A stretch of DNA of 64,000 bases from Arthrobacter rhizosphaerae (GTDB lineage: Bacteria > Actinomycetota > Actinomycetes > Actinomycetales > Micrococcaceae), in NCBI RefSeq assembly GCF_023062595.1, contig NZ_JALLAN010000007.1:1-64000 (forward strand), read 5' to 3'. The position numbers and the translations under genes were made by a program. This document shows, in pieces, positions 37,920 to 48,450 of this stretch (its first letter is position 1; every line of letters begins with the position of its first letter). The notes under the pieces are model-generated. The model was not told where the DNA came from and did no database searches. It saw nothing but the letters and a program-made list of their open reading frames with translations.

Positions 37920-38465
37920 TTATTGTCCCCCTTCTTCTGATTGCCGGTCTTCCTGAGCCTGCAGATGGGCGTCCCGTGTCCACATCAGGCAACTGCGGGT
38001 GGCCTCTGCCACCACCGTCCCGTCCTGGTTCCGGCCGGTGTGCTTCATGGTCACTATCCCCTGGCCGGGCCGGGAGTCCGAAAGGCGCCTTCCGGTGATT
38101 TCAGTCTCCGTGTACAGGGTGTCGCCGTGGTACAGGGGGTGCGGAAATGAGACATCTGTCAGGCCAAGCTGGGCAATGATGGTCCCCTGGGTCAGCTGCG
38201 GTACCGATTGCCCCACCACTGTGGCCAGGGTGAACATCGAATTCATCAGTCGCTGGCCGAAAGGTTGCCCTGCACTCCAGGCAGCGTCCAGATGAAGCGC
38301 TTGCGTGTTCATCGTCATGGTGGTGAAGAGGACGTTGTCGGTTTCGGTCACGGTGCGTCCCGGGCGGTGTGCGTACAGCACCCCGGTTTCCAGCTCGTCG
38401 TAGTACAGCCCGCGCTGTTCGATGATCCGCTGCGCCGGCGATTCCGGTGTCTTAGGATCCGTCAT
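37920..38465 (-). CDS. MaoC-like hot-dog acyl-CoA hydratase
   Basis: The 181-residue protein has the MaoC hot-dog fold with [24 protein letters not shown] and the likely catalytic region [15 protein letters not shown], with aspartate and histidine. Placed between CoA-transferase and CitE-like genes, it is the probable 3-methylglutaconyl-CoA hydratase, as for Rv2499c in mycobacteria. Its ATG overlaps the scoB stop (ATGA) and its stop is four bases from the lyase start. Confidence 0.86.
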   Translation of the reverse strand: MTDPKTPESPAQRIIEQRGLYYDELETGVLYAHRPGRTVTETDNVLFTTMTMNTQALHLDAAWSAGQPFGQRLMNSMFTLATVVGQSVPQLTQGTIIAQLGLTDVSFPHPLYHGDTLYTETEITGRRLSDSRPGQGIVTMKHTGRNQDGTVVAEATRSCLMWTRDAHLQAQEDRQSEEGGQ

Positions 38466-39196
38466 ACCGTCAGTTCCCGGTCTTCCTCCAGGACTTCGAC
38501 GCCGGTGGCAGCCGCAACGTCCTCAACGGACACGTTGGGTGCCAGCTCGCGCAGCACCAGTCCGTCGGGGGTAACGTCAATGACGGCGAGGTCAGTGATG
38601 ATCCTGTCCACGCACCCCTTGCCTGTCAGCGGCAGTGTGCATTCCTGGACAATTTTCGGCCGTCCGTTGCGGTCCACATGCTCCATCATCACGATCACTC
38701 GTTTGGCGCCAAACACCAGGTCCATGGCGCCGCCCATCCCCTTGACCATCTTGCCGGGGATCATCCAGTTGGCAAGGTCGCCGTTGGCAGCAACTTCCAT
38801 GGCGCCGAGCACGGCAACGTCCACGTGCCCTCCACGGATCATTCCAAAGGAGGTGGCCGAGTCAAAGAATGCAGCCCCTGCATTTACGGTGACGGTTTCC
38901 TTGCCGGCGTTGATGAGGTCGGGGTCCACCTTGTCTTCCGCGGGATAGGGTCCGACGCCGAGGATGCCGTTTTCGGAGTGGAGGACCACCTCCATGCCGA
39001 CGGGAATGTAGTTGGGAATCAGGGTGGGCATTCCGATGCCGAGGTTCACGTACTGCCCGTTGCGGAGTTCCTTTGCCACCCTTGCGGCCATTTCGTAGCG
39101 CGTCCATCCCTTGCCATCAGGCCTGGATGCGGGAGCCCGGCGGTATTCGGGACGGACGCCTTCCGGACGGGGTGCCTGCGAGCTGTTCGGATCCAT
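38462..39196 (-). CDS. scoB: 3-oxoacid CoA-transferase subunit B
   Basis: The 244-residue beta subunit has the catalytic glutamate in [14 protein letters not shown] and the N-terminal [22 protein letters not shown]. With subunit A it transfers CoA from succinyl-CoA to acetoacetate, making acetoacetyl-CoA, so leucine carbon can be recovered as acetyl-CoA. It follows scoA by two bases. Confidence 0.94.
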   Translation of the reverse strand: MDPNSSQAPRPEGVRPEYRRAPASRPDGKGWTRYEMAARVAKELRNGQYVNLGIGMPTLIPNYIPVGMEVVLHSENGILGVGPYPAEDKVDPDLINAGKETVTVNAGAAFFDSATSFGMIRGGHVDVAVLGAMEVAANGDLANWMIPGKMVKGMGGAMDLVFGAKRVIVMMEHVDRNGRPKIVQECTLPLTGKGCVDRIITDLAVIDVTPDGLVLRELAPNVSVEDVAAATGVEVLEEDRELTV

Positions 39197-39198
39197 GG

Positions 39199-39987
39199 CT
39201 ATGCTCCTGCCTGGTCTGAGTTGGCGGATGCCGACGCTGCTGCTGAAACGGTCTTCTTTTCGATGCGCTTCTCGACGGCGGGAGCCAGCACCACCCGCTG
39301 GACGAAGATGCCAGGGGTATGGATATGCTCGGGATCCAGTTCGCCCGGTTCCACCAGCTCCTCAACCTCAGCGATGGTGATCTTCCCTGCCATGGCACAC
39401 AGTGGATTGAAGTTCATTGCCGTTGCATGAAACATGAGGTTTCCGTGCCGGTCCCCCTTCCAAGCGTGCACCAGCCCAAAGTCCGGGGTGAGGGACTCCT
39501 CCAGGACGTAATCAGCTCCGTTGAAGTTGCGCACTTCCTTCGGTTTGGACGCGATGGCTATGCTGCCATCGGCATCGTACTTCTGCGGCAGCCCTCCTTC
39601 CGACACCTGCGTGCCGACGCCCGCGCTCGTGAAGAAGGCAGGAATCCCCGCACCACCCGCACGGAGCTTCTCTGCAAGGGTGCCCTGCGGCGTGAGCACC
39701 ACCTCCAGCTCGCCGGAAAGGTACTGGCGGGCAAATTCCTTGTTCTCGCCGACATAGGAGCTGACGGTCCGCCGGATCCTGCCGTCTTTCAGGAGGATGC
39801 CCAGGCCCCAGTCATCAACACCGCAGTTGTTGCTGACCGTTTCCAGGTTACGGGTGCCTCGCTGATGGAGGGCATCGATCAACGCCACCGGGATACCGCA
39901 CAAGCCAAAACCTCCGACGGCGAGGGAGGCGCCGTCGGGGATATCGGCTACAGCCTCCTCTGCGCTGGCAACAACCTTGTCAATCAT
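39199..39987 (-). CDS. scoA: 3-oxoacid CoA-transferase subunit A
   Basis: The 262-residue alpha subunit has [16 protein letters not shown], the family glycine-rich motif, and [24 protein letters not shown]. It forms the heteromer with subunit B. An alanine/serine-rich C-terminus ends in SANSDQAGA. It follows the acyl-CoA dehydrogenase gene by 11 bases in the same operon. Confidence 0.94.
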   Translation of the reverse strand: MIDKVVASAEEAVADIPDGASLAVGGFGLCGIPVALIDALHQRGTRNLETVSNNCGVDDWGLGILLKDGRIRRTVSSYVGENKEFARQYLSGELEVVLTPQGTLAEKLRAGGAGIPAFFTSAGVGTQVSEGGLPQKYDADGSIAIASKPKEVRNFNGADYVLEESLTPDFGLVHAWKGDRHGNLMFHATAMNFNPLCAMAGKITIAEVEELVEPGELDPEHIHTPGIFVQRVVLAPAVEKRIEKKTVSAAASASANSDQAGA

Positions 39988-39998
39988 CGTTGATCCTC

Positions 39999-41171
39999 TC
40001 AGGCCGGCTTCAATCCCAGTTCGCGGGCGATGAGCATCAGCTGCACCTCCGTGGTGCCCTCCCCGACTTCCAGGATCTTGGAGTCGCGGTAGTGGCGTGC
40101 CACGGTGAATTCGTTGATGAAACCATAGCCGCCGAACACCTGGGTGGCATCCCGCGCGTTGTCCATGGCTGCCTCGCCTGCGACCATCTTAGCGATGGCG
40201 GCTTCGGTCTTGAACGGCTTCCCGGCCAGCATCCTGGCCGCGGCGTCGTAGTAAGCCAGCCGTGCAGTGTGGGCGCGGGCCTGCATGCGGGCGATCTTGA
40301 ACGCGATGGCCTGATACTTGCCGATGTGGTGGCCAAAAGCGCTGCGTTCCTTGGCGTATTTGACCGAGAGGTCCACACAGCCTTGGGCTGCTCCGGTGGC
40401 GAGCGCGGCGATGGCAATCCGGCCTTCGTCGAGAATGGACAGGAAGTTCGCGTACCCCCTGCCCTGTTCTCCCAGCAGGTTTTCTTCCGGAACGTGGACA
40501 TCCTTGAGCGTGAGGGGATGGGTGTCGGAGGCGTTCCAGCCCACCTTGTTGTATGCCTTCTCGGCCTTGAATCCCGGCGTGCCGGTGGGCACCAGGATGG
40601 TGGAAATTTCCTTCTTGATACTCCCATCCTTGCGCTCGTGCCTGCCCGTGACGGCGGTGACAGTAACCAGTCGGGTGATGTCCGTGCCGGAGTTGGTGAT
40701 GAATTCCTTGTTCCCGTTGATGACCCATTCGCCGTCCACCAGCCTGGCGGTGGTCTTGGTTCCGCCCGCATCCGACCCGGCTTCGGGCTCCGTCAGGCCG
40801 AATCCCGCAAGCGCCGTCCCGGAAGCCAGCGCCGGGAGCCATTCCTTCTTCTGCGCGTCCGTGCCGAACCGGTAGACAGGCATGGCGCCAAGCGAAACTC
40901 CGGCTTCCAGGGTGATGGCGACGGACTGGTCTACCCGGCCCAGTTGCTCAAGGGCAATCGCAAGGGCAAAGTAATCTCCGCCCATGCCGCCGTATTCCTC
41001 CGGGAACGGCAGGCCGAAGAGGCCCATCCCGGCCATCTGGGACACCACTTCGTACGGGAAACTGTGCTCTTCATCGTGCTTGGCCGACACCGGCGCAACC
41101 ACTTCGTCCGCAAATTCCCGGACGGTATCGCTGAGGTCCTGGTATTCCTCACTGAGTTCAAAATCAGCCAT
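39999..41171 (-). CDS. Acyl-CoA dehydrogenase (probable isovaleryl-CoA dehydrogenase)
   Basis: The 390-residue flavoprotein has [58 protein letters not shown] and a catalytic base region typical of acyl-CoA dehydrogenases. Its place beside the biotin carboxylase pair fits isovaleryl-CoA to 3-methylcrotonyl-CoA (compare FadE19, Rv2500c). It follows the biotin carboxylase gene by 17 bases. Other short-branched acyl-CoA substrates are possible. Confidence 0.9.
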   Translation of the reverse strand: MADFELSEEYQDLSDTVREFADEVVAPVSAKHDEEHSFPYEVVSQMAGMGLFGLPFPEEYGGMGGDYFALAIALEQLGRVDQSVAITLEAGVSLGAMPVYRFGTDAQKKEWLPALASGTALAGFGLTEPEAGSDAGGTKTTARLVDGEWVINGNKEFITNSGTDITRLVTVTAVTGRHERKDGSIKKEISTILVPTGTPGFKAEKAYNKVGWNASDTHPLTLKDVHVPEENLLGEQGRGYANFLSILDEGRIAIAALATGAAQGCVDLSVKYAKERSAFGHHIGKYQAIAFKIARMQARAHTARLAYYDAAARMLAGKPFKTEAAIAKMVAGEAAMDNARDATQVFGGYGFINEFTVARHYRDSKILEVGEGTTEVQLMLIARELGLKPA

Positions 41172-41188
41172 GATGTGACTTCCTTGTC

Positions 41189-43450
41189 CTAACTCTGCTC
41201 TGTATCTGCGGCGCCCATGGCGATCGCAGCTTGTGTGGTTGATTCCTTGCCCGAGGCGTCCCCGGCAACTTGAGGGACCGGAGGATGGATGGTGGCCAGG
41301 ACCTGTTCGGCTTTCACAAGATCGCCCGCGTTGACACTGATATGCACTGTCCCCGCGGTGCTGGCGGTCAACTGATGTTCCATTTTCATCGCCTCCACAG
41401 CGAGCAGGACCTGCCCGGCGGTTACGGTTTCACCGTTTTGGACAGAGACGGAAACCACTGTCCCGGGCATAGGCGAGCGGATTTCGGGGTCGGCGACGCC
41501 GTCCACCCGCTGGATCGCGGCCAGGACCCGCGCCAGTCGCGCTTCCCGGCTCAGGATCTCGAGCCGGCAGGACCAACCGTCATGTCCCAAAAACAGCTCC
41601 CCGCGCCGGGACCGGGCAACGGAGTACTGCCTGCTCTCGCCGTCGAGGGTCATCTCCAGCTTTCCATCGCCGAAGCCGTCCAGTGATGCCTCGTGTTCGG
41701 GGCCGTTTCCTACCCGGACCACCACCGAACCTTCGACCGCAGCGCCGAGGCGAACCGTGACAACCTCGCCCGCTCCCCGTCCCAGGTTGACGACCCATGG
41801 AGCACGCCCGGCCATCCGCCACCCGCTGCGGGTGTTCCAGGGACTGCCCGCCTTTGTTGAACTTGCGGTTCTTTCACGCGTTGTGCCGTCCGGAACCGTG
41901 CCGTCGGTCACCGTGCTCTCCAGGCTCCCCCTCTCCTGTGCCTGCACGTACAGTGCCCCGGCGATCAGTTCGGCGTCCCCGATCTCCCGGAATGTGAGGT
42001 CCGGCATTTTCCGTTCGATGAGGGTGGTGTCCAGCCGTCCGGCGCGGACGTCGTCGTCGTTGATCAGCAGCCGCAGATACTCAACGTTGGTAGCCACACC
42101 CAGGGCGGTATAGGCAGACATCGCCGTATCCAAGGTGTCCAACGCTGCTTTCCGATCGTCCCCCCACGCGATGACCTTGGAGATCATGGGGTCGTAGTTT
42201 GAGCCAATCTCGAGACCCGGAATCAGCGCCGAATCCACCCGAAGCCTGTTGCCGCTCCCCTGAGCTGATGCAGCCGACGGAAGCTCGTCCAGCAAGAGCA
42301 CCGTCCCGGTGGACGGCAGAAAATTCCGTTGCGGGTCTTCAGCGTAAACGCGTGCTTCGACGGCGTGACCGTTGAGAACGACGTCGTCCTGCGCCACGGT
42401 GAGCACCTCACCGGCCGCGATCCGCACCTGCCATTCCACCAGGTCGACACCCGTGACCATCTCGGTGACAGGGTGCTCCACCTGGAGCCTCGTGTTCATT
42501 TCCATAAAGAAGAACTCGTCCGGGGCGTCATCGGAAACCAGAAATTCAACCGTGCCGGCTCCGCTGTAGTTGACGCTGCGGGCAGCCTGGCATGCTGCTT
42601 CCCCGATCCGGGCCCTGACCCCCGCGCCATCGCTGAGGGATTCCAGCAGCGGCGAGGGCGCTTCCTCGATGACTTTCTGGTGCCGACGCTGCAGGGAACA
42701 CTCGCGTTCCCCGAGGTGGATCACGTTGCCGTGATTATCCGCGAGCACCTGGACTTCGATGTGCCGCGGATTCAGCACCAGCCGTTCCAGGAACAGGGTG
42801 TCGTCGCCAAAAGCGCTGGCAGCCACCCGCCGGGCCGTGGCCAGTGTAGTGGCAAGCTCGTCCGGGCGCTCAACGGTGTGCATCCCCTTGCCGCCGCCCC
42901 CTGCCGACGGCTTGATCAGCAGCGGGAAGCCCACCCCTGCAGCGGCTTCGATCAGGTCCTGGTTGGTGAGTCCCGGTTCGGCAATGCCCGGGACGACAGG
43001 GACGCCGTAGCCGGCCACATGGTTCTTCGAACGGATCTTGTCGCCCATGATATTCAGGGACTCGACGCCGGGACCGATGAAAGTGATCCCTGCAGCCTCC
43101 AGGGCGCGGGCAAAGTCGGCGTTCTCACTCAGGAACCCGTAACCGGGATGCACGGCCTGGGCGCCGGTATCCCGGCAGGCCCGGACTACGGCATCAATGT
43201 TGAGGTAACTCTCCGAGGCCGCAGCGGGGCCGATCCGGACGGCCATGTCGGCTTCCCGCACGTGGCGGGCCCCGGCGTCGGCATCACTGTAAACGGCCAC
43301 GGAACGGATGCCCATGCTCCGCAGCGTCCGGATTACCCGGCAGGCGATCTCGCCACGGTTTGCCACGAGCACTGTCGGGAACAGGGCATCCTTAACGAAC
43401 AGGGCTTCGCCGTGGACGTTGGCTCGGGTTTGGTCATCAGTGGTGGTCAT
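41189..43450 (-). CDS. Acyl-CoA carboxylase alpha subunit (biotin carboxylase + BCCP)
   Basis: The 753-residue protein has the biotin carboxylase domains ([60 protein letters not shown]) and a C-terminal biotinyl domain with EAMKMEHQL, biotin attached at K689. It pairs with the next gene's carboxyltransferase. AccA1 (Rv2501c) is the mycobacterial counterpart and forms methylcrotonyl-CoA carboxylase with AccD1. Confidence 0.95.
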   Translation of the reverse strand: MTTTDDQTRANVHGEALFVKDALFPTVLVANRGEIACRVIRTLRSMGIRSVAVYSDADAGARHVREADMAVRIGPAAASESYLNIDAVVRACRDTGAQAVHPGYGFLSENADFARALEAAGITFIGPGVESLNIMGDKIRSKNHVAGYGVPVVPGIAEPGLTNQDLIEAAAGVGFPLLIKPSAGGGGKGMHTVERPDELATTLATARRVAASAFGDDTLFLERLVLNPRHIEVQVLADNHGNVIHLGERECSLQRRHQKVIEEAPSPLLESLSDGAGVRARIGEAACQAARSVNYSGAGTVEFLVSDDAPDEFFFMEMNTRLQVEHPVTEMVTGVDLVEWQVRIAAGEVLTVAQDDVVLNGHAVEARVYAEDPQRNFLPSTGTVLLLDELPSAASAQGSGNRLRVDSALIPGLEIGSNYDPMISKVIAWGDDRKAALDTLDTAMSAYTALGVATNVEYLRLLINDDDVRAGRLDTTLIERKMPDLTFREIGDAELIAGALYVQAQERGSLESTVTDGTVPDGTTRERTASSTKAGSPWNTRSGWRMAGRAPWVVNLGRGAGEVVTVRLGAAVEGSVVVRVGNGPEHEASLDGFGDGKLEMTLDGESRQYSVARSRRGELFLGHDGWSCRLEILSREARLARVLAAIQRVDGVADPEIRSPMPGTVVSVSVQNGETVTAGQVLLAVEAMKMEHQLTASTAGTVHISVNAGDLVKAEQVLATIHPPVPQVAGDASGKESTTQAAIAMGAADTEQS

Positions 43451-43453
43451 TGC

Positions 43454-45061
43454 TCACATCCGGAAGAGGCCGAAGGAGGTCTCCGGCAGCGGGGTGCGGG
43501 AGACGACGTCGAGCGCCAGCCCCAGAACGGTGCGGGTATCGGCGGGATCGATGACACCGTCGTCCCACAGTCGGGCGGTGGAATAGTAGGGGCTCCCCTG
43601 GTCCTCATACTGTTGCCTGATGGGCGCCTTGAAGGCTTCCTCATCCTCGGCGGACCATTCCTCGCCCCGTCCCTCGTACTGCTCACGCTTGACCGTGGCC
43701 AGCACACTGGAGGCCTGGTTTCCGCCCATGACCGAGATCCTGCTGGCCGGCCACATCCAGAGGAACCGCGGCGAATAGGCGCGGCCGCACATGGAGTAAT
43801 TCCCGGCACCGAAGGAACCTCCAATGACCACCGTCAGTTTGGGTACCCGTGCGGTGGCGACGGCGGTCACCATCTTCGCCCCGTTCTTGGCAATGCCGCC
43901 CTGTTCGGAATCCTTGCCCACCATAAAACCGGAAATGTTCTGCAGGAAGACCAGCGGAATGCCGCGCTGATCACAGAGTTCGATGAAGTGCGCCCCCTTC
44001 AGCGACGACTCGCTGAACAGCACACCGTTGTTGGCCACGATGCCCACCTGATGCCCGTGAAGCCGGGCGAACCCCGTCACCAGGGTGGCGCCGTAGTGTT
44101 TCTTGAACTCGTGGAACCGGCTGCCGTCGACCAGCCGGGCAATCACCTCACGGACGTCGTACTGGGCGTTTACATCTGTGGGCACGGCACCGTAAATTTC
44201 TTCCGGATCTTCCACGGGTTCGACGGCGGCCTCCACCTCCCACGCGGGATTGGCAGGAGGCGGCAGGGTGGCAACGATGTCGCGGACAATCTGCAGGGCG
44301 TGCTCGTCATTCTCAGCCAGATGGTCAGTGACGCCGGAAATTTTCGAGTGAACGTCTCCCCCGCCCAATTCCTCTGCCGTGACAATTTCACCGATGGCCG
44401 CCTTCACCAGCGGCGGGCCGCCCAGGAAGATGGTCCCCTGGTTGCGGACGATGACGGTCTCATCGCTCATGGCAGGGACATACGCGCCGCCCGCCGTGCA
44501 GGAACCCATGACCGAAGCGATTTGGGGGATGCCGGCTGCAGACATCCTGGCCTGGTTGAAGAAGATCCGGCCAAAGTGCTCCTTGTCCGGGAACACCTCA
44601 TCCTGCTTCGGGAGGAAGGCCCCGCCCGAGTCCACCAGGTAGATGCATGGAAGTCTGTTTTCCAAGGCGATCTCCTGGGCGCGGAGGTGCTTTTTCACCG
44701 TCATCGGATAGTAGGTTCCACCCTTGACGGTGGCGTCATTGGAAATCACCAGGACGTGCCTGCCGTGGACCAGCCCGATGCCGGCAATAACGCCAGCGCC
44801 GGGCGAATCGTCCTGATACATTCCGTTGGCAGCCAGCGGGGCGATCTCCAGAAAGGGGCTCCCGTTATCCAACAGCTGGTCGATGCGCTCCCGCGGCAAC
44901 AGCTTCCCCCGGGAAACATGGCGTTCGCGGGATTTCTCCGGGCCGCCCAACGCTGCAACGGCCAACCTTTTCCTGAGTTCACCGGCCAAGGCGAGCTGAG
45001 CCTCGCGATTGGCCGAGAAGGCGTCGCTTGCTGCGTCCACCTGGCTGGCGAGTGTCTCCAT
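43454..45061 (-). CDS. Acyl-CoA carboxyltransferase beta subunit (methylcrotonyl-CoA carboxylase type)
   Basis: The 535-residue protein has the carboxyltransferase N- and C-terminal halves with [59 protein letters not shown] and [25 protein letters not shown]. The sequence style fits methylcrotonoyl-CoA carboxylase beta. It is the first gene of the operon and starts 158 bases from the divergent TetR gene, next to the tandem operators at 45109-45153. Confidence 0.94.
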   Translation of the reverse strand: METLASQVDAASDAFSANREAQLALAGELRKRLAVAALGGPEKSRERHVSRGKLLPRERIDQLLDNGSPFLEIAPLAANGMYQDDSPGAGVIAGIGLVHGRHVLVISNDATVKGGTYYPMTVKKHLRAQEIALENRLPCIYLVDSGGAFLPKQDEVFPDKEHFGRIFFNQARMSAAGIPQIASVMGSCTAGGAYVPAMSDETVIVRNQGTIFLGGPPLVKAAIGEIVTAEELGGGDVHSKISGVTDHLAENDEHALQIVRDIVATLPPPANPAWEVEAAVEPVEDPEEIYGAVPTDVNAQYDVREVIARLVDGSRFHEFKKHYGATLVTGFARLHGHQVGIVANNGVLFSESSLKGAHFIELCDQRGIPLVFLQNISGFMVGKDSEQGGIAKNGAKMVTAVATARVPKLTVVIGGSFGAGNYSMCGRAYSPRFLWMWPASRISVMGGNQASSVLATVKREQYEGRGEEWSAEDEEAFKAPIRQQYEDQGSPYYSTARLWDDGVIDPADTRTVLGLALDVVSRTPLPETSFGLFRM

Positions 45062-45108
45062 TGACTGCTTCCGTTCCCGGACGCCATTGTGGGCGTCCTG
45101 GCTATTTC

Positions 45109-45153
45109 GGTTAGTACCGCGTAACTGAAATTTAGGTTAGTCTCTATTAACTG
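45109..45153. promoter_or_regulatory. Two tandem GGTTAGT-N6-TAACTG elements
   Basis: Copy 1 lies at 45109-45127 and copy 2 at 45135-45153, 26 bases apart, in the same orientation, each with GTTA and TAAC arms. They sit in the 158-bp region between the acyl-CoA carboxyltransferase operon and the TetR gene, overlapping where both promoters must lie. They are probable binding sites for that TetR protein; no other gene is close. Confidence 0.65.
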
Positions 45154-45196
45154 TGATGTCCAACACGTTGAGGGTTGGCGAGCTTGGAACATCACA
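45152..45196. promoter_or_regulatory. Long inverted repeat in the TetR gene leader
   Basis: TGTGATGTCCAA at 45152-45163 pairs with TTGGAACATCACA at 45184-45196, with a single-base bulge and a loop of about 20 bases. It ends 23 bases before the TetR start, just ahead of the AGGAGG ribosome site, so it could fold in the mRNA leader or act as a protein site. Confidence 0.45.
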
Positions 45197-45219
45197 TGAT
45201 TCAGGAGGTATTCAGCCCG

Positions 45220-45906
45220 ATGGCCCAGCGCAGCCCCACGCCCGGCTCCAACTCATTGGCGGCCATCCAGCGATCAGCTGCCAAAGCCGGTTCCGGGACC
45301 CAGCGCAGCCAGGCCAAGGAGAGCCGCCGCAAGGCTCTTTTGTCAGCGGCCGCCACCTTGTTTGCCAGGGACGGATTCAACAGCGTTTCGCTCGAGGACC
45401 TGGGGGCCGCCGCCGGCGTTAGCGGGCCCGCAGTTTACCGGCATTTCTCGGGCAAGCAGGCGGTCTTGGGAGCGCTGTTGCTGACCGTCAGCGAGGACCT
45501 CTTGGAAGGCGGCCGGCGGGTGGTGGCTGAAGCCCCCACCCCTCACAATGCGCTGGCGGGGCTAGTGGCATTCCAGGTGGATTTTGCCCTCAGTAACCCG
45601 GACGTCATCCGTGTCCAGGACAGGGATTTCAGCAACCTCGCGGAATCCGACCAGGCAAATGTGCGCACCCTGCAGCGCAGCTACGTCGAATTGTGGGTAG
45701 ATCTCCTCCTTCAGCTCCATGCAGGCGCTGAAGCCAGTGATCTGCGAATGCGCGCCCACGCCACGTTCGGGCTTATCAACTCAACGCCGCATTCGGTGCG
45801 CCACCATGGCCGCCGGATGGCTGCCGCGTCCGCCCGGCCTCTCCTGGAAAACATGGCGATGGCCGCATTGATGGTGCCGCCTGCCATTGGATCCACCTCC
45901 CCCTGA
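45220..45906 (+). CDS. TetR-family regulator of the leucine-type catabolic operon
   Basis: The 228-residue protein has an N-terminal extension of about 30 residues and a TetR helix-turn-helix: AATLFARDGFNSVSLEDLGAAAGVSGPAVYRHFSGKQAVLGALLL. In mycobacteria the gene in the same position (Rv2506, described as BkaR) represses the branched-chain keto-acid cluster, and the same job is likely here. The ATG at 45220 follows AGGAGG by 11 bases; further ATGs at 45175 and 45196 lie in the same frame. It is divergent from the carboxyltransferase gene. Confidence 0.9.
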   Translation: MAQRSPTPGSNSLAAIQRSAAKAGSGTQRSQAKESRRKALLSAAATLFARDGFNSVSLEDLGAAAGVSGPAVYRHFSGKQAVLGALLLTVSEDLLEGGRRVVAEAPTPHNALAGLVAFQVDFALSNPDVIRVQDRDFSNLAESDQANVRTLQRSYVELWVDLLLQLHAGAEASDLRMRAHATFGLINSTPHSVRHHGRRMAAASARPLLENMAMAALMVPPAIGSTSP

Positions 45907-45955
45907 TCCGCTGGGGCGCTGGTCTGCGCAGTTGAGCCCAACATGATCGCTTGGG

Positions 45956-46000
45956 CCGAGCAGAGGGGGTGAGGCGTTCCGCCCCACCCCCTGTGCTCGG
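45956..46000. terminator. Hairpin between the convergent TetR and bkd E2 genes
   Basis: A 21-bp near-perfect inverted repeat (45956-45976 with 45980-46000, two mismatches, loop TTC) lies between the stop codons of two convergent genes. Its position suits bidirectional termination; it has no T-run on either side. Confidence 0.6.
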
Positions 46001-46021
46001 AGCGCCTGGACTGGGCAGCTG

Positions 46022-47443
46022 CTAGACCATGGCCAGGACGATGCCGGGATCCGACAGGATGGAGCCTATGTCGGCAAGGAATCTGGACCCCTGTTCCCCA
46101 TCCACCAGCCGGTGGTCAAATGACAGGCTCAACGTCATTACCTGACGAAGTGCCACCTCGCCCTGGTATTCCCAAGGCATCCTCCGCACTGCCCCCGTGG
46201 CAAGGATGGCCGCTTCACCGGGGTTGAGGATCGGAGTTCCGGCGTCAATACCGAACACCCCGATATTGGTGATGGAGATGGTTCCACCGGAAAGGTCGGC
46301 GGGACTGGTTTTTCCTTCCCTGGCCGTATCCGTCAGCTCCGTCAGCGCTGCGGACAGTTCGGCCAAAGTCAGGGCATGTGCGTCCTTGATATTGGGTACG
46401 GTCAGGCCGCGGGGCGTTGCAGCGGCGATTCCAAGGTTGACGTAGTTGAACTGCACGATCTCCTGGGCGTCCTCATCCCAGCGGGTGTTGAGTGACGGAT
46501 TACGCCTCAGGGCAATCAGCAGCGCCTTGGCCACCAAGGTGAGCGGAGTGAGCTTGTAGCCGGCAAAGGGGCGGCTTTCCTTGAGCCTGGCGAGCAGCTC
46601 CATAGAAGGAGTGACGTCCACGGTAAGAAATTCCGTGGCATGTGGAGCAGTGAAAGCGCTCGAAACCATGGCCGCGGCGGTGAACTTCCGGACGCCCTTG
46701 ATGGGCGTGCGGACCTCCCGTTCGTCGCCTTGCTTATCGGCACTTTCCCTGGAGTAGGCCGTCGCGGACAAGGCGTGGGCAGCAGCGGGCAGGTCTCCGC
46801 CGCCCACGAAGTTCCGGACGTCGTCCCGGGTGATCAGTCCTCCCGGGCCCGTCCCGGTCACTGACTCAATCTCCACGCCCAGGTCCTTCGCCAGCTTCCG
46901 TACGGGTGGCGTGGAGCGCGGCCGCTCTGCTGTGCTTTCAGCAGCCGCGGCGGGTTGACTGTGCGCTGCGGGTTCAGCGGGAGCAGGCTCAGGAGCGGCC
47001 TGGTGGGTGGGCATCGGCGAGTCCACCAAAGGAGCTGCGTCTTTTACCGCGGCAAGATGGCCCCGCGCCCTTCGGACAGGCCGTCCGGAACTTTCGACGA
47101 CGGCGCCGTACCCCACCAGGTTCGGCTCCCTTTTTGCAGGAGGCGGCTCGTCAGCAGGACCATTGCCCGGGGCGGGCGCACCGCCGTCGTCGTTCGCTAT
47201 TTCAAAGGAAACGATTGGTTTGCCGACCTCCACCACGGTCCCAGGCTGCTCATGCAGCGCGGTAACCACTCCCGCGAATGGCGAGGGAAGTTCGACGACG
47301 GCCTTGGCCGTTTCCACCTCGGCAATGACCTGGTTGAGCGTGACAGTGTCCCCCACGTTCACTTTCCAGCTGAGGATTTCCGATTCCGTCAAACCCTCAC
47401 CGAGATCAGGCAGCCTGAATTCCTTGATCATGGTGGCGATCAT
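46022..47443 (-). CDS. bkdC: Branched-chain 2-oxoacid dehydrogenase E2 (acyltransferase)
   Basis: The 473-residue protein has one lipoyl domain with K47 in EVETAKAVVELPS, a linker rich in alanine and proline, a peripheral subunit-binding domain (TPPVRKLAKDLGVEIESVTGTGPGGLITRDDVRNF) and a catalytic domain ending in LSFDHRLVDGEQGSRFL, with the HxxxDG active site. It would carry the acyl group from the E1 pair to CoA. The ATG overlaps the E1 beta stop (ATGA). No E3 gene is in the window. Confidence 0.93.
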   Translation of the reverse strand: MIATMIKEFRLPDLGEGLTESEILSWKVNVGDTVTLNQVIAEVETAKAVVELPSPFAGVVTALHEQPGTVVEVGKPIVSFEIANDDGGAPAPGNGPADEPPPAKREPNLVGYGAVVESSGRPVRRARGHLAAVKDAAPLVDSPMPTHQAAPEPAPAEPAAHSQPAAAAESTAERPRSTPPVRKLAKDLGVEIESVTGTGPGGLITRDDVRNFVGGGDLPAAAHALSATAYSRESADKQGDEREVRTPIKGVRKFTAAAMVSSAFTAPHATEFLTVDVTPSMELLARLKESRPFAGYKLTPLTLVAKALLIALRRNPSLNTRWDEDAQEIVQFNYVNLGIAAATPRGLTVPNIKDAHALTLAELSAALTELTDTAREGKTSPADLSGGTISITNIGVFGIDAGTPILNPGEAAILATGAVRRMPWEYQGEVALRQVMTLSLSFDHRLVDGEQGSRFLADIGSILSDPGIVLAMV

Positions 47444-48450
47444 CCTTCCAGCCCGCTGAGCGAGTTCGGACGGCCCAGCGCCCGGTCCACGCCGTCAAGG
47501 ATCCGGTCCAGGTCCGGGAGATGATGCATTTCGAGTTTGGAGTAGGGGTAGGGGATGTCGAAGCCGGTGACGCGTACAGGGGCGGCCTCGAGGTGGTAGA
47601 AGCAGCGCTCGGTGATGCTGGCCGCAATTTCGCCGCCTATGCCGCCGAACTGTCCGGCTTCATGGGTCACGACGAGCCGGCCCGTCTTCCGCACCGAAGC
47701 TTCCACGGTTGAGAAGTCCACCGGCGACAGCGAGCGCAGGTCGATGACTTCCACAGATACGCCGTCGTCGGCAGCCGCGAGTGCGGCGTCGCGGGCCGTT
47801 TTCACCAAGGGTCCGTAGGACACAAGGGTGACGTCCGTACCTTCGGTGACAACGCTGGCCTTTTCCATGGAAAGCGCGGAAGCGGGGTCCACGGACTCGT
47901 CCACTTCACCTTTGTCGTGGTAGCGGCGTTTTGGCTCAAAGTAGACCACCGGGTCATTGCTGGCGATGGCCTGCTGGATCATAATGTAGGCGTCCTGGGG
48001 GTTGGAAACACTCACGACACGAAGCCCTGATGTATGCGTGAAGTAGGCCTCAGGCGATTCTGAGTGGTGTTCCGGGGAGCCGATGCCGCCACCAAAGGGA
48101 ATGCGGATGGTGATGGGCATTTTTACTGCGCCCTGGGTGCGGTAGTGCAGCTTGGCGACTTGGCAGACGATCTGGTCAAAGGCCGGGTAGACGAAGCCGT
48201 CGAACTGGATTTCCACCACCGGGCGGTAGCCGCGGTAGGCAAGCCCGACGGCGGTCCCCATGATCCCGGATTCGGCCAGCGGTGTGTCAATAACACGGTG
48301 CTTGCCGAAATCCTTCTGCAGGCCGTCGGTAATGCGGAACACGCCGCCCAAGGTACCGATGTCCTCCCCCATCAGAATTACTTTGGGGTCGTTTTCCAGG
48401 GATTTGCGCAGGCCGGAGTTGATGGCACGGGCAAAGGTCATCTGGGTCAT
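47440..48450 (-). CDS. bkdB: 2-oxoacid dehydrogenase E1 beta subunit
   Basis: The 336-residue protein has EDIGTLGGVFRITDGLQKDFG, LAESGIMGTAVGLAYRGYRPVVEIQFDGF and GGGIGSPEHHSESPEAYFTH, as in E1 beta subunits of branched-chain and pyruvate dehydrogenases. With E1 alpha it forms the decarboxylating component. Its ATG shares an A with the E1 alpha stop (TGATG), giving tight coupling. Confidence 0.94.
   Translation of the reverse strand: MTQMTFARAINSGLRKSLENDPKVILMGEDIGTLGGVFRITDGLQKDFGKHRVIDTPLAESGIMGTAVGLAYRGYRPVVEIQFDGFVYPAFDQIVCQVAKLHYRTQGAVKMPITIRIPFGGGIGSPEHHSESPEAYFTHTSGLRVVSVSNPQDAYIMIQQAIASNDPVVYFEPKRRYHDKGEVDESVDPASALSMEKASVVTEGTDVTLVSYGPLVKTARDAALAAADDGVSVEVIDLRSLSPVDFSTVEASVRKTGRLVVTHEAGQFGGIGGEIAASITERCFYHLEAAPVRVTGFDIPYPYSKLEMHHLPDLDRILDGVDRALGRPNSLSGLEG

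Noticed and set aside
42329..45064. Rightward open frame of about 900 codons opposite the acyl-CoA carboxylase genes
   Set aside because: The complementary strand carries two complete, well-motifed carboxylase genes. The long frame is a consequence of high GC and codon bias; its product shows no domain pattern.
45109..45127. T-box-like ACCGCG in the first tandem element
   Set aside because: Only the tail of the T-box signature matches, no specifier stem is seen, and the next gene encodes a TetR protein, not a synthetase or amino acid transporter.
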